Position numbers and translations under genes: made by a program. From an uncultured Prevotellaceae bacterium (lineage in GTDB: Bacteria > Bacteroidota > Bacteroidia > Bacteroidales > Bacteroidaceae), in assembly GCA_900315455.1 (NCBI GenBank), contig OMZE01000023.1:57542-121541 (forward strand): a DNA stretch of 64,000 bases, written 5' to 3'. Under the pieces are notes generated by a model. That model was not told where the DNA came from, ran no database searches, and saw only the letters and a list, made by a program, of their open reading frames with translations. How positions within the stretch are numbered: position 1 is the stretch's first letter; every line of letters starts with the position of its first letter. This document shows positions 1-8,991 of the stretch, one piece after another.

Positions 1-2
1 AC

Positions 3-1760
3 AACTCCATCACCGTGCAGGACAACGGCCGAGGCATCCCCGTCGACGAGCACAAGAAACTGCACAAGTCGGCCCTTGAGGTGGTGATGACCGTGCTCCA
101 TGCCGGCGGTAAGTTCGACAAAGGTTCCTACAAGGTGAGCGGTGGTCTCCATGGCGTAGGTGTGAGTTGTGTCAACGCCCTTTCCTCTCATATGCTTTCC
201 CAAGTGTTCCGTGACGGTAAGATCTACCAGCAGGAATACGAGAAGGGTAAAGCCCTTTATCCCGTCAAAGTAGTGGGCGAAACCGACAAGCAAGGCACTC
301 GCCAGCAGTTCTGGCCCGACAAGACGATATTCACCACCACAGTCTACCAATACGACATCATCGCCCGCCGCATGCGCGAGTTGGCCTACCTCAATGCCGG
401 CATCACCATCACCCTCACCGACTTGCGCCCCGACGACAGCGGCAACACACGTCAGGAGGTATTCCATGCCAAGGACGGTCTGAAAGCCTTCGTGAGGTTC
501 ATCGACCGCCATCGCACCCACCTCTTCGACGATGTCATCTATCTGAAGACCGAGAAGCAAGGCATCCCCATCGAGGTGGCAGTGATGTACAACACCGACT
601 ATTCGGAAAACATCCACTCCTACGTCAACAATATCAACACCATTGAGGGAGGTACCCACCTGATGGGATTCCGCATGGCCCTTACCCGCACGTTGAAGAA
701 ATATGCCGACAACGACCCTGTCATCTCCAAGCAGATAGAGAAAGCCAAGATAGAGATTACCGGTGAGGACTTCCGCGAGGGTCTCACTGCCGTTATCTCC
801 ATCAAGGTGGCAGAGCCGCAGTTTGAGGGACAGACGAAGACGAAGTTGGGCAACAGCGAGGTCACCGGTGCTGTGCAGCAGGCTGTTGGCGAGGCTCTCG
901 CCAACTACCTTGAGGAGCATCCCAAAGAGGCCAAGCAGATTTGCGACAAAGTGGTGCTTGCCGCTACCGCCCGCATCGCTGCCCGCAAGGCGCGTGAGAG
1001 CGTACAGCGCAAGAACGTGATGTCGGGAGGCGGACTCCCCGGCAAGTTGGCCGACTGCTCCAACAAAGACCCGAAAGAGTGTGAGATATTCCTCGTCGAG
1101 GGTGACTCTGCCGGTGGCAGTGCCAAGCAAGGCCGCGACCGCTACACCCAGGCCATTCTCCCCCTCCGCGGAAAGATTCTCAACGTAGAGAAAGTGATGT
1201 GGCACAAGGTGTTCGAGAGTGAGTCGGTGATGAACATCATCCAGAGCATCGGCGTGCGCTTCGGCGTAGAAGGCGAAGGCGACAAGGAAGCCAACATCGA
1301 CAAACTGCGCTACGACAAGATTATTATCATGACCGACGCCGACGTCGATGGTTCCCACATCGACACCCTCATCATGACCCTCTTCTATCGTTTCATGCCA
1401 CGTGTCATCCAGGAGGGGCACCTCTACATCGCCACTCCCCCACTCTATCTCTGCACCTACAAGAACAAGGTGAAGGAATATTGCTACACCGACCAGCAGC
1501 GCCAGGCCTTCCTCGACAAGTATGGCGACGGTGTAGAGGGGACAAGCATCCACACCACCCGCTACAAAGGTCTTGGAGAGATGAACCCCGAGCAACTGTG
1601 GGACACCACCATGAACCCGGAGACACGTCTGCTGAAACGCGTGAGCATAGAGAATGCCGCCGAGGCCGACGAGATTTTCTCGATGCTCATGGGCGATGAC
1701 GTGGAGCCGCGCCGCGAGTTCATCGAGGCCAATGCCACCTACGCCAATATCGACGCTTAA
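3..1760 (+). CDS. gyrB: DNA gyrase subunit B, 3' part (5' end outside window)
   Basis: GyrB is the ATPase subunit of the A2B2 type II topoisomerase that introduces negative supercoils. The open frame runs in from the window edge: the codons at 3-14 are already coding and lead into the ATPase-domain motif DNGRGIPV, so the GTG at 15 is internal. About 585 codons are present; roughly 70-80 N-terminal residues are missing compared with Bacteroidetes GyrB of about 650. The GHKL/transducer segment (GGLHGVGVS, QTKTKLGNSEV) is followed by the Toprim domain with EGDSAGGSA near 1098-1124 and the metal-binding DADVDGSH at 1335-1358, and by the C-terminal tail with YKGLGEMN. The ILPLRGKILNVEK segment and the tail favour GyrB over ParE. 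A strong terminator follows, so it is not joined to the next gene. Confidence 0.97.
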   Translation, partial: NSITVQDNGRGIPVDEHKKLHKSALEVVMTVLHAGGKFDKGSYKVSGGLHGVGVSCVNALSSHMLSQVFRDGKIYQQEYEKGKALYPVKVVGETDKQGTRQQFWPDKTIFTTTVYQYDIIARRMRELAYLNAGITITLTDLRPDDSGNTRQEVFHAKDGLKAFVRFIDRHRTHLFDDVIYLKTEKQGIPIEVAVMYNTDYSENIHSYVNNINTIEGGTHLMGFRMALTRTLKKYADNDPVISKQIEKAKIEITGEDFREGLTAVISIKVAEPQFEGQTKTKLGNSEVTGAVQQAVGEALANYLEEHPKEAKQICDKVVLAATARIAARKARESVQRKNVMSGGGLPGKLADCSNKDPKECEIFLVEGDSAGGSAKQGRDRYTQAILPLRGKILNVEKVMWHKVFESESVMNIIQSIGVRFGVEGEGDKEANIDKLRYDKIIIMTDADVDGSHIDTLIMTLFYRFMPRVIQEGHLYIATPPLYLCTYKNKVKEYCYTDQQRQAFLDKYGDGVEGTSIHTTRYKGLGEMNPEQLWDTTMNPETRLLKRVSIENAAEADEIFSMLMGDDVEPRREFIEANATYANIDA

Positions 1761-1767
1761 TATCATT

Positions 1768-1803
1768 CACCATGGGGGCCAGATGGCCCCCATGGTGTTT
1801 TTT
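1768..1803 (+). terminator. Rho-independent terminator of gyrB
   Basis: A perfect 13-bp stem (CACCATGGGGGCC, loop AGAT, then the exact reverse complement) ends at 1797 and runs straight into six T residues. It starts 8 bases after the gyrB stop codon. Confidence 0.93.
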
Positions 1804-1805
1804 AT

Positions 1806-1854
1806 GATAGTGACTATAGTACATATAGTAACTATAGTGACGATAGTAACTATA
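1806..1854. repeat. 9-bp tandem array with CTATAG core
   Basis: About 5.4 copies of a 9-base unit close to KATAGTRAC (units start at 1806, 1815, 1824, 1833 and 1842). The array lies between the gyrB terminator and the GH95 start. Related arrays with a palindromic core lie near 21.15 kb and 5.2 kb. No function is known to me. Confidence 0.8.
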
Positions 1855-1886
1855 AAACCATTAACCCTTCAAAAGCCTGTATACAC

Positions 1887-4292
1887 ATGAAAAATACGCT
1901 TATTGTCCTGATTCTCACCAGTTTAAGTCTATGTGCCTTTGCACAGCCACAGCCACCTATGCGTCTGTGGTTCAACCGGCCAGCCGACTATTTCGAGGAG
2001 TCGCTGCTCATCGGCAACGGCAAATTGGGTGCCATCGTCTATGGTGGTGTCGATGACAATACCATCTACCTCAACGACATCACCCTGTGGACGGGCAAGC
2101 CTGTCGACCCCAACCTCGATGCCGGGGCGAGCGTTTGGATACCACGCATCCGCGAAGCCCTCTTCCAAGAAGACTATGCCTTGGCCGACAGCCTGCAACT
2201 CCGTGTGCAAGGACCCAACTCCCAGTTTTTCCAGCCCCTCGGCACCCTCCATATCCTCGACGACAACCAAGCCGCCATCGAGGGCTACTACCGTGAACTG
2301 AGTCTCGACAGTGCCATCTGCCGCGACCAATACACCCGTGGCGGCAAGCGGTTTACGAGAGAATACTTCGCCTCACATCCCGACAAACTCATCGCCATCC
2401 GCATCCAAAGCGATGGTCCGAACATCAACTGCCGCCTCACGCTCACCGCACAGGTGCCACACCATTGCAAGGCCAGCGCTCCCGCCAATCAGGTAGGACA
2501 ACTCACGATGACCGGTCATGCAGTAGGCGATGCCTCGGAGAGCATTCGTTTCTGCAGCATGCTTAAGGCCGAGGCCAGCCAAGGACAGGTGACGGCCACC
2601 GACAGCACCCTCACCGTGAAGGGGGCACAACAACTCACACTCTATTTTGTGAACGAGACCAGTTTCAACGGTGCCTCAAACCATCCCGTGACAGCAGGTG
2701 CACCCTATCTCGACAATGCCACCAACGACCTGTGGCACACCGCCAACTATACCTACGACGAGATGCTTGGCCGACATGTCGACGACTACCGTCAATTCTA
2801 TACCCGCTCCACCCTGCGGTTAGGCGACTCCGACACCTCCGGCGACCTCGCCATCCCCACCGACATACTGCTCAGGCAATATACCGACAACGACAGCAAT
2901 AGCCGCTATCTGGAAACCCTCTATTTCCAATACGGCCGCTATCTGCTCATTGCAAGTTCGCGCACCCCCTCTGTTCCAGCCAACCTTCAGGGCCTATGGA
3001 CCACCCACCTCTATTCCCCCTGGCGCGGCAACTACACCGTGAACATCAACCTTGAGGAAAACTACTGGCCTGCCGAGGTGGCCAACCTCAGTGAACTCAC
3101 TACCCCCCTGTGGGGATTCATGGAGTCGCTGGCAGCCAACGGCAGCCATGTGGCACGCAACTACTACGGCATCACCCGCGGATGGTGCTCCAGCCACAAC
3201 AGCGACATCTGGGCGATGGCCAATCCTGTGGGCGAGAAGCGGGAGAGTCCGGAATGGAGCAACTGGAACCTTGGCGGCGCATGGCTCTCGCAGGCGTTGT
3301 GGGAGCACTACCAATACACCCTCGACAAGCAATTCCTCACCCAGACCGCCTACCCTCTTCTTCGTGGTGCCAGCGCTTTCTGCCTCGATTGGCTCATCGA
3401 CAACCCCAAGCAGCCCGGCGAACTCATCACCGCGCCGAGTACCTCGCCCGAGAACGAATACAAGACCCCTGAGGGCTATCACGGCACTACCTGCTATGGC
3501 GGTACTGCCGACCTTGCCATCATCCGTGAACTATTTGAGAACACGCTGGCGGCAGGCCGCATTGTTGGCGGTGACAAGGCATTCCTGAAAGAAGTGGAGA
3601 AGAGTCTGCGCCGACTTCACCCCTACACCGTGGGGCATGAAGGCGACATCAACGAATGGTACTACGACTGGGACGACTGGGACCCACAGCACCGTCATCA
3701 GTCACACCTCATCGGCCTCTATCCCGGACATCAAATTACCGTCGAAGGCACGCCACAACTTGCCCGCGCCGCTGTCCGCAGCATGGAAATCAAGGGCGAC
3801 AAGACCACGGGTTGGAGCACCGGATGGCGTATCAACCTCTGGGCACGCCTGCACAATGCCTCACAGGCCTACCATATATACAAGAAACTGCTTACCTATG
3901 TCTCCCCCGACGGTTACAAAGGTCCCGACCGCCGTCGTTCGGGCGGCACCTACCCCAACCTCCTCGATGCCCATCCACCCTTCCAGATTGATGGCAATTT
4001 CGGAGGCACTGCCGGTGTGTGCGAGATGCTGTTGCAGAGTGGCAACGATGAAATAGAGGTGTTGCCCGCCCTTCCCGAGCAATGGTCGTCGGGCGAAGTG
4101 AAAGGACTGCGTGCCCGTGGCGGGCACACGGTAGACATCCGTTGGGAGAAGAGCGCTGCCAATGCCGGCCGTCATCAGACCACCGTCACCATCTCCTCGA
4201 TGCAGAAAGGTAAGATACGTGTAAAATGTGAGGGAGTCACCCGCACGGTGAAGACGAAAGCAGGGGGTACCGTCAGTGTGACCTTCCCCTAA
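1887..4292 (+). CDS. Secreted GH95 family glycoside hydrolase (probable alpha-L-fucosidase)
   Basis: Exported enzyme expected to remove terminal alpha-1,2-linked L-fucose from host or dietary glycans by inversion; some GH95 members act on L-galactose or D-galactose. Residues 1-19 form a signal peptide (hydrophobic core, then CAFA before QPQ) without a lipobox. The N-terminal beta domain begins with a typical GH95 stretch ([20 protein letters not shown]). The (alpha/alpha)6 barrel contains INLEENYWP near residue 387, STSPENEY near 519 and DGNFGGTAG near 701; these correspond to the conserved Asn pair, acid Glu and Asp regions of the family. Length 801 is normal for GH95. It ends 7 bp from the convergent AraC-type regulator. 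No SusC/SusD pair lies nearby, so substrate specificity cannot be refined. Confidence 0.93.
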   Translation: MKNTLIVLILTSLSLCAFAQPQPPMRLWFNRPADYFEESLLIGNGKLGAIVYGGVDDNTIYLNDITLWTGKPVDPNLDAGASVWIPRIREALFQEDYALADSLQLRVQGPNSQFFQPLGTLHILDDNQAAIEGYYRELSLDSAICRDQYTRGGKRFTREYFASHPDKLIAIRIQSDGPNINCRLTLTAQVPHHCKASAPANQVGQLTMTGHAVGDASESIRFCSMLKAEASQGQVTATDSTLTVKGAQQLTLYFVNETSFNGASNHPVTAGAPYLDNATNDLWHTANYTYDEMLGRHVDDYRQFYTRSTLRLGDSDTSGDLAIPTDILLRQYTDNDSNSRYLETLYFQYGRYLLIASSRTPSVPANLQGLWTTHLYSPWRGNYTVNINLEENYWPAEVANLSELTTPLWGFMESLAANGSHVARNYYGITRGWCSSHNSDIWAMANPVGEKRESPEWSNWNLGGAWLSQALWEHYQYTLDKQFLTQTAYPLLRGASAFCLDWLIDNPKQPGELITAPSTSPENEYKTPEGYHGTTCYGGTADLAIIRELFENTLAAGRIVGGDKAFLKEVEKSLRRLHPYTVGHEGDINEWYYDWDDWDPQHRHQSHLIGLYPGHQITVEGTPQLARAAVRSMEIKGDKTTGWSTGWRINLWARLHNASQAYHIYKKLLTYVSPDGYKGPDRRRSGGTYPNLLDAHPPFQIDGNFGGTAGVCEMLLQSGNDEIEVLPALPEQWSSGEVKGLRARGGHTVDIRWEKSAANAGRHQTTVTISSMQKGKIRVKCEGVTRTVKTKAGGTVSVTFP

Positions 4293-4299
4293 ATCTCCC

Positions 4300-5178
4300 C
4301 TACGACCTACGATATTTCGAAGGCGATACCCCCACATGTTCCTTGAAATACTTGCCAAGGAACGACTGGTTGGGGAAGTGGAGCATTTCTGCTATCTCCT
4401 TGATGCTCATGGTGGAGTTCTTCAGGAGCACCCTGATTTCCAGCGTCACATAGTGGTCTATCCAGTCATTGGGCGTGCGATGACTCACCTGTTTCACCGT
4501 TTCGGAGAGATATTTCGGCGAGATGCACAATTTCGTGGCATACCATCCCACCTTGCGTTCTTGCTTGAAATGTTCTTTCAGCAAGATGATGAAGTCGTTG
4601 AAGATGACCTCAGCCCTGGTGCGTTTCGGTTCCGATTGCTTCTTCTGGTAGATTGCGTTGCCGATGTCATACATCATTGCTTTCAGCAGCATGATGGCCA
4701 GTTCCTTGCGGAAAAGATTGTCTTTCTCCTCCACCTTACGGCACAGCATCGAGAAATACTCCATGAAGGTATCGGCTTTCTCCTGGTTGATGTTGAAGAC
4801 GGGGCGTGAATAAGCAAAGAGGAAGAGTTGCGACATATCGTGCACCTCCTTGATAATTTCAGAAAAGAAATCGTTGGATACCATGATGGCCACCCCCTTG
4901 CAGTCACGGCTAAGCATGTAGTTGCCCACCACCTGTCCCTTGTTCACCACTATCACGTCGTTCTTATGCACCATGTGCTCCTTGGTGTCTACGGAGTATT
5001 GTGCGCTTCCCTCGTGGCAGAAAGCCACGAAGAGACAGTCCATCCGTTTCGGGTCAGTGGTAAGGGGCACTTCCTCGAACGAGCGGAATATCACCAGTTC
5101 ATCTTCAATATACAAACAGTCGCTGTGAACAGACTTTGCCTGTGGCACATTCACGTCAACGTAGTGTATCTTTTCCAT
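4300..5178 (-). CDS. AraC family transcriptional regulator
   Basis: A 292-residue DNA-binding regulator. The N-terminal part, about residues 1-180, looks like a cupin-type ligand-sensing domain. The C-terminal 100 residues carry the two helix-turn-helix motifs of AraC/XylS proteins: KLCISPKYLSETVKQ and then IKEIAEMLHFPNQSFLGKYF followed by GVSPSKYR. No membrane segment or signal peptide is visible, so it is a cytoplasmic one-component regulator rather than a hybrid two-component protein. It is convergent with the GH95 gene (7-bp gap), which hints at but does not prove control of fucosidase expression. The effector is unknown. Its upstream region holds the 9-bp TCTAGAT array. Confidence 0.92.
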   Translation of the reverse strand: MEKIHYVDVNVPQAKSVHSDCLYIEDELVIFRSFEEVPLTTDPKRMDCLFVAFCHEGSAQYSVDTKEHMVHKNDVIVVNKGQVVGNYMLSRDCKGVAIMVSNDFFSEIIKEVHDMSQLFLFAYSRPVFNINQEKADTFMEYFSMLCRKVEEKDNLFRKELAIMLLKAMMYDIGNAIYQKKQSEPKRTRAEVIFNDFIILLKEHFKQERKVGWYATKLCISPKYLSETVKQVSHRTPNDWIDHYVTLEIRVLLKNSTMSIKEIAEMLHFPNQSFLGKYFKEHVGVSPSKYRRS

Positions 5179-5202
5179 GATAGTAATTTTTTTATTCTTA
5201 AG

Positions 5203-5246
5203 GCTCTAGATGTTCTAGATATTCTAGATGTCTAGATTCTCTAGAT
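5203..5246. repeat. 9-bp tandem array with TCTAGA core
   Basis: Five units of the form nnTCTAGAT start at 5203, 5212, 5221, 5230 (one base short) and 5238. The palindromic TCTAGA is spaced at 8-9 bases. The array overlaps the stop codon of the DUF3109 gene, whose TAG is part of the last unit, and lies upstream of the AraC gene. Confidence 0.8.
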
Positions 5247-5843
5247 TTCCAAAAGGGCGGTGGCGGTGGCCTCCAGTTCGTCGTACCACTCCTGTCCGAA
5301 ACGCCGAACGAGGGGGCCTTTGAGGAACTTGTAGATGGGCAGGCCGAGTTGGTTGCCCAAGGTCACGGCATCACGGCAAACTGTCCACTCATTGTAGTTA
5401 AGTCCGATGAGACCGCCCGACAGTTTCTTCTCACGTATAGGGTAGAGCGCACAACTGATAGGCTTGCAGAACCGTGTTTCCCCACTGCGGTAAGCCTTTT
5501 CGAGCGCACACAGGCAGGTGCCGTTGGAGTCGTAGCATGTGAACACACAGTCGCGCCCATTCACGATGCTCGTCACCAGGTCGCCCTCGCTGTCGGTGTA
5601 TGCCACCCCTTGCTTGTCGACCACCGTCTGTGCCGAAGCCGAAAGGTCGGGCCACACCGTTTCCAGGCAGTTCTCTATTGCAGCCACCTCGTCAAGGGTC
5701 ACAGGAGCCCCGGCATCGCCCTCCACGCAACACTGTCCCTTACACGCTTTCAGGTCGCAGCAGAAATTACGGGTAAGGATATCTGGCGAGAGGAGCACAT
5801 TGCCCACCTGTATGATGGGAATCATTCGTTTTTCGTTGTCCAT
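5241..5843 (-). CDS. DUF3109 family cysteine-rich protein
   Basis: A 200-residue protein of the DUF3109 family, which is widespread in Bacteroidetes and of unproven function. It is rich in cysteines in metal-cluster-like spacing: FCCDLKACKGQCC near residues 26-38, then CVFTCYDSNGTCLC and CKPISCALYP in the middle. These suggest Fe-S or zinc binding, which is inference. I place the start at the ATG at 5843 (MDNEKRM); longer upstream reading is antisense-like sequence inside ung, and an ATG at 5825 is an alternative. The start lies 4 bases after the ung stop codon, so the two are probably co-transcribed. There is no signal peptide. Confidence 0.88.
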   Translation of the reverse strand: MDNEKRMIPIIQVGNVLLSPDILTRNFCCDLKACKGQCCVEGDAGAPVTLDEVAAIENCLETVWPDLSASAQTVVDKQGVAYTDSEGDLVTSIVNGRDCVFTCYDSNGTCLCALEKAYRSGETRFCKPISCALYPIREKKLSGGLIGLNYNEWTVCRDAVTLGNQLGLPIYKFLKGPLVRRFGQEWYDELEATATALLEI

Positions 5844-5847
5844 GAGC

Positions 5848-6513
5848 CTACCAGTGGATGGGTGACAGTTGATGAGCCGCGAGGAATGCGTTGGCCTGTG
5901 AAAAATGGTGGTTGCCGAACCATCCGCCCCTGTTTGCCGAGAGCGGCGAAGGGTGCACCGACTGCAGCACGAGGTGCTTCGAGCGGTCGATGAGTGCCGC
6001 CTTGCTCCGCGCGTAGCCTCCCCAGAGGATGAAGACGAGGTGGTCGCGGTAGTCGCTGAGCGCCTTGATGGCAGCATCGGTAAACGTCTCCCATCCCTGC
6101 CGTTGGTGGCTGGCTGCCTGGTGTGCCCTCACGGTGAGTGTGGCATTGAGCAGCAGCACCCCCTGCTCTGCCCACCGGGTGAGGTTTCCCGAAGCAGGCA
6201 TAGGCTGATGGAGGTCGAGTTCTATCTCCTTGAATATATTGATGAGCGAAGGCGGCATAGGTATGCCCTCGGGCACTGAGAAACTCAGTCCCATGGCCTG
6301 TCCCGGTTCATGGTAGGGGTCTTGTCCGATAATCACCACCTTCACCTTGTCGAACGGGCAGAGGTTGAAGGCGTTGAAAATCAGTCTTCCCGGCGGGTAG
6401 CAGGCATATTGTGCATACTCCCGTTTCACCATCTGCACCAGGTTGGCGAAATAAGGTTTTTCAAATTCCGCCGCGAGGTGCTGTTTCCACGATTCTTCTA
6501 TCTTTACATCCAT
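5848..6513 (-). CDS. ung: Uracil-DNA glycosylase, family 1
   Basis: Removes uracil from DNA as the first step of base excision repair, in the cytoplasm. The 221-residue protein has the family 1 signatures: GQDPYHEPGQAMGLSFSV at residues 63-80, with Asp65 as the water-activating residue, LLLNATLTVR near 120-129, and HPSPLSANRG starting at His187, the catalytic histidine in the DNA intercalation loop. I chose the ATG at 6513 (MDVKIEESW), the usual N-terminus of the family; an in-frame ATG at 6525 would add four residues. The DUF3109 gene follows after 4 bases. Confidence 0.96.
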   Translation of the reverse strand: MDVKIEESWKQHLAAEFEKPYFANLVQMVKREYAQYACYPPGRLIFNAFNLCPFDKVKVVIIGQDPYHEPGQAMGLSFSVPEGIPMPPSLINIFKEIELDLHQPMPASGNLTRWAEQGVLLLNATLTVRAHQAASHQRQGWETFTDAAIKALSDYRDHLVFILWGGYARSKAALIDRSKHLVLQSVHPSPLSANRGGWFGNHHFSQANAFLAAHQLSPIHW

Positions 6514-6525
6514 AGGGGTGAGCAT

Positions 6526-6617
6526 ATAAAAAGTCCCCTCCCGGGCTCCCCCGGAGGAGGGGGGAAGGGGGAGATAGGGAAAACCTCCCCGGAGGAGCCG
6601 TATGGGAGAGGATATGG
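6526..6617. repeat. G/C-rich intergenic block with weak hairpin after gpmI
   Basis: A purine/pyrimidine-skewed block between ung and gpmI containing several CCTCC/GGAGG inverted motifs. On the minus strand CCTCCGGGGAGG (6584-6595) is followed by TTTT, which may act as a weak gpmI terminator. The rest resembles a degenerate intergenic repeat of unknown role. Confidence 0.45.
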
Positions 6618-8135
6618 TTAGTCGATGATGAGGTTCTCACCGGTCATGTCGGAGGGCTGCTCCAATCCCATGATATGCAGGATAGAGGGAGCCACGTCGG
6701 CCAGACGACCATTCTTCACCTTCGCGCTGTTGTTGTCGGTGACATAGATGAACGGCACGGGGTTGAGCGAGTGTGCGGTGTTGGGTGTACCGTCCTCATT
6801 GATGGCATTGTCGGCATTGCCGTGGTCGGCGATGATAATGGCCTCATAGCCAGCGGCCTTTGCTGCCTCTATCACCTCCTGCACACAGTGGTCCACTGCC
6901 CATACCGCTTTGGCGATGGCGTTGTACACACCGGTGTGTCCCACCATATCGCCGTTGGCGAAGTTCACCACGATGAAGTCGTATTTCTCCGTCTTGATGG
7001 CCTCCACGAGTTTGTCTTTCACCTCATAGGCGCTCATCTCCGGTTTCAGGTCATACGTCGGCACTTTCGGTGATGGCACGAGGATACGGTCTTCGTTGTC
7101 GTAGGGAGCCTCTCGTCCGCCGTTGAAGAAGAATGTGACGTGAGCATATTTCTCTGTCTCTGCAGTATGCAACTGTTTCTTACCGAGTTTGGAGAGATAT
7201 TCTCCAAGCGTATCTTCCACGTTTTCTTTGGGGAAGAGGATGTGCACGCCCTTGAAGTTGGCATCGTAGGGAGTCATGCAGTAATACTGCAGTCCGGCGA
7301 TGGTGTGCATGCCCTGTTCAGGCATGTCTTCCTGGGTAAGCACATGGGTGAGTTCCTTTGCGCGGTCGTTGCGGAAGTTGATGAATATCACCACGTCGCC
7401 CTCCTGGATGGTGCCGTCGACATTGGCGTTGTTGATGGGTTTGATGAACTCATCAGTCACGCCCTCGTCATAACTCTCCTGCATAGCCTGTACCATGTCC
7501 TGGGCCTGTTTGCCCTTACCCTCCACGAGCAGGTCATAGGCCTCTTTCACACGCTCCCAGCGCTTGTCGCGGTCCATGGCATAGAACCGTCCCACGATAG
7601 AGGCGATGGCAGCATCATTGGCCCGACACACCTCAGTGAGTTGGCTGATGAAACCAATACCGCTCTTCGGGTCGGTATCGCGTCCGTCCATGAAACAGTG
7701 CACGAAGGTATTCTTCAGTCCATATTCCTTGCCGATTTCCACGAGGCGGAACAGATGGTCGAGTGAGGAGTGCACACCGCCATCCGAAGTCAGGCCCATC
7801 AAGTGAAGGCGCTTGCCAGTCTCCTTGGCGTAGGAGTAGGCACTCACCACTTCAGGATTGCGGAGTATAGAGCCGTCCTTGCAGGCGCGGTTGATTTTCA
7901 CAAGGTCCTGATAGACCACGCGTCCGGCACCGATATTCAGGTGTCCCACTTCGGAGTTGCCCATCTGTCCGTCGGGCAGACCTACGTCCTCGCCCGATGC
8001 CTGCAGTTGTGAATGTGCACTCACGGCGTTCAGATAGTCGAGATAGGGTGTGGGTGTGCGGTAGATGACGTCACCCTCGCCTTTTTTACCGATACCCCAT
8101 CCGTCGAGTATCATGAGTAATGCTTTTTTTGCCAT
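6618..8135 (-). CDS. gpmI: 2,3-bisphosphoglycerate-independent phosphoglycerate mutase
   Basis: Glycolytic enzyme interconverting 3- and 2-phosphoglycerate with two Mn ions; cytoplasmic. The 505 residues match the family length. The N-terminus MILDGWGIG supplies a metal-binding Asp, [15 protein letters not shown] places the phosphorylated serine at residue 61, and the C-terminal part has ADHGNAD and [11 protein letters not shown], the metal ligands of the alkaline-phosphatase-like fold. The ATG at 8135 ([14 protein letters not shown]) is the family start; upstream in-frame codons fall inside the promoter. A Bacteroidetes promoter lies at 8184-8215. Confidence 0.97.
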   Translation of the reverse strand: MAKKALLMILDGWGIGKKGEGDVIYRTPTPYLDYLNAVSAHSQLQASGEDVGLPDGQMGNSEVGHLNIGAGRVVYQDLVKINRACKDGSILRNPEVVSAYSYAKETGKRLHLMGLTSDGGVHSSLDHLFRLVEIGKEYGLKNTFVHCFMDGRDTDPKSGIGFISQLTEVCRANDAAIASIVGRFYAMDRDKRWERVKEAYDLLVEGKGKQAQDMVQAMQESYDEGVTDEFIKPINNANVDGTIQEGDVVIFINFRNDRAKELTHVLTQEDMPEQGMHTIAGLQYYCMTPYDANFKGVHILFPKENVEDTLGEYLSKLGKKQLHTAETEKYAHVTFFFNGGREAPYDNEDRILVPSPKVPTYDLKPEMSAYEVKDKLVEAIKTEKYDFIVVNFANGDMVGHTGVYNAIAKAVWAVDHCVQEVIEAAKAAGYEAIIIADHGNADNAINEDGTPNTAHSLNPVPFIYVTDNNSAKVKNGRLADVAPSILHIMGLEQPSDMTGENLIID

Positions 8136-8183
8136 AATATATGATGTTTTTGTTATTGTGTCGTTATCACTGATTGCGGTCTG

Positions 8184-8215
8184 CAAAATTAGTGAAAACT
8201 GAGCGGAAAGCAAAA
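8184..8215 (-). promoter_or_regulatory. Bacteroidetes-type promoter of gpmI
   Basis: On the minus strand TTTTG (8215-8211) is followed after 19 bases by TAATTTTG (8191-8184), matching the TTTG...TAnnTTTG consensus. The gpmI ATG follows about 50 bases later. Confidence 0.8.
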
Positions 8216-8288
8216 CAAAATCCAAAGTTTTTTACCCCAACACGGTGACCTGTCAGGGTTTGCCATCACCCTCATTTCCCCTATACAC

Positions 8289-8313
8289 AAAAAAACCGCC
8301 CCGAAGGGCGGTT
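8289..8313 (-). terminator. Rho-independent terminator of the small heat-shock gene
   Basis: Minus-strand AACCGCCC, loop TTCG, GGGCGGTT, then a run of T. It lies 20 bases after the stop codon of the Hsp20 gene. Confidence 0.92.
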
Positions 8314-8332
8314 CATACTATCCATTTCTGCG

Positions 8333-8752
8333 TTAACCAATCTCTATGGCTCTTGCCACTTTTACCTTTGTCTCCTCAATCTTCGGCAGGTCGATGGTGA
8401 GGATGCCGTCGTTGACCTTAGCACCGATTTTCTCCTTGTCGACGTCATCGGGCAGGATGAGTGCCTGCTCATATTTCGTGTAAGAGAACTCGCGGCGCAG
8501 GTAGTGCATCTTCTCGTCGTCTTCCTTCTTCTCATTCTTCTGCTCCATTTTGATGATGAGGTTGCCCTCGTCGTTGATGTTCACAAAGAAGTCCTCCTTC
8601 TTCAGCCCCGGCGCAGCCACTTCGACCACGTATTTGCTTTCGCTCTCTTTCACGTTGATGGCGGGTGCGGTGGTAGATGTCTTCGGCATGCTGAGACCCA
8701 CATTCATCAAGTCATTGAACAACTCCGGTAACCAATAATTTCCACTTCTCAT
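8333..8752 (-). CDS. Hsp20/alpha-crystallin small heat-shock protein
   Basis: ATP-independent holdase chaperone that binds unfolding proteins in the cytoplasm. The 139-residue protein has a short N-terminal arm with the MRSGNYWLPELFNDL start seen in Bacteroidetes homologues. The alpha-crystallin domain spans about residues 35-130: VEVAAPGLKKEDFFVNI, then a charged loop of Glu and Lys, then the conserved NDGILTIDLPK. It is a single-gene unit with its own terminator. Upstream, at 8866-8902, lie a TGCCA-TTT-TGGCA dyad and a TGTCAAAATGTCA repeat that may be a stress-operator region. Confidence 0.94.
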   Translation of the reverse strand: MRSGNYWLPELFNDLMNVGLSMPKTSTTAPAINVKESESKYVVEVAAPGLKKEDFFVNINDEGNLIIKMEQKNEKKEDDEKMHYLRREFSYTKYEQALILPDDVDKEKIGAKVNDGILTIDLPKIEETKVKVARAIEIG

Positions 8753-8865
8753 AACTTAAATCTCCTATTATTAAAAAAATTGTTGATATGCTTTTTTCGG
8801 AAGCCCCGGTATTCACCTCGGCTCTCGTCTATCATTATGCAACCAACGTGCCATGTTGATTTTGT

Positions 8866-8902
8866 ATGCCATTTTGGCATAACAACGTGTCAAAATGTCA
8901 AA
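8866..8902. promoter_or_regulatory. Candidate operator: dyad plus TGTCA direct repeat
   Basis: ATGCCA-TTT-TGGCAT (8866-8880) is a perfect 6-bp dyad. It is followed by GTGTCAAAATGTCA (8888-8901). Both lie between the divergent Hsp20 and CapA-like genes. The regulator is unknown; a heat-shock or envelope-stress role is inference from the neighbour. Confidence 0.35.
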
Positions 8903-8932
8903 AATCTATAAAACAAGGCAAACAATTCCACA

Positions 8933-8968
8933 TTTCATAACTAAAACGAGAATAAATGACTAACTTCG
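8933..8968 (+). promoter_or_regulatory. Probable promoter of the CapA-like gene
   Basis: TAACTTCG at 8961-8968 fits the -7 consensus TAnnTTTG with one mismatch, with a TTTC at 8933 as a weak -33 element. Transcription would start after 8956, which supports the ATG at 8992 as the true start. Confidence 0.5.
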
Positions 8969-8991
8969 CAGCACAAAAAAAGGAATCTATC

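Noticed and set aside
1806-1854. CRISPR array
   Set aside because: Units of 9 bases without spacers; no cas genes. It is a minisatellite.
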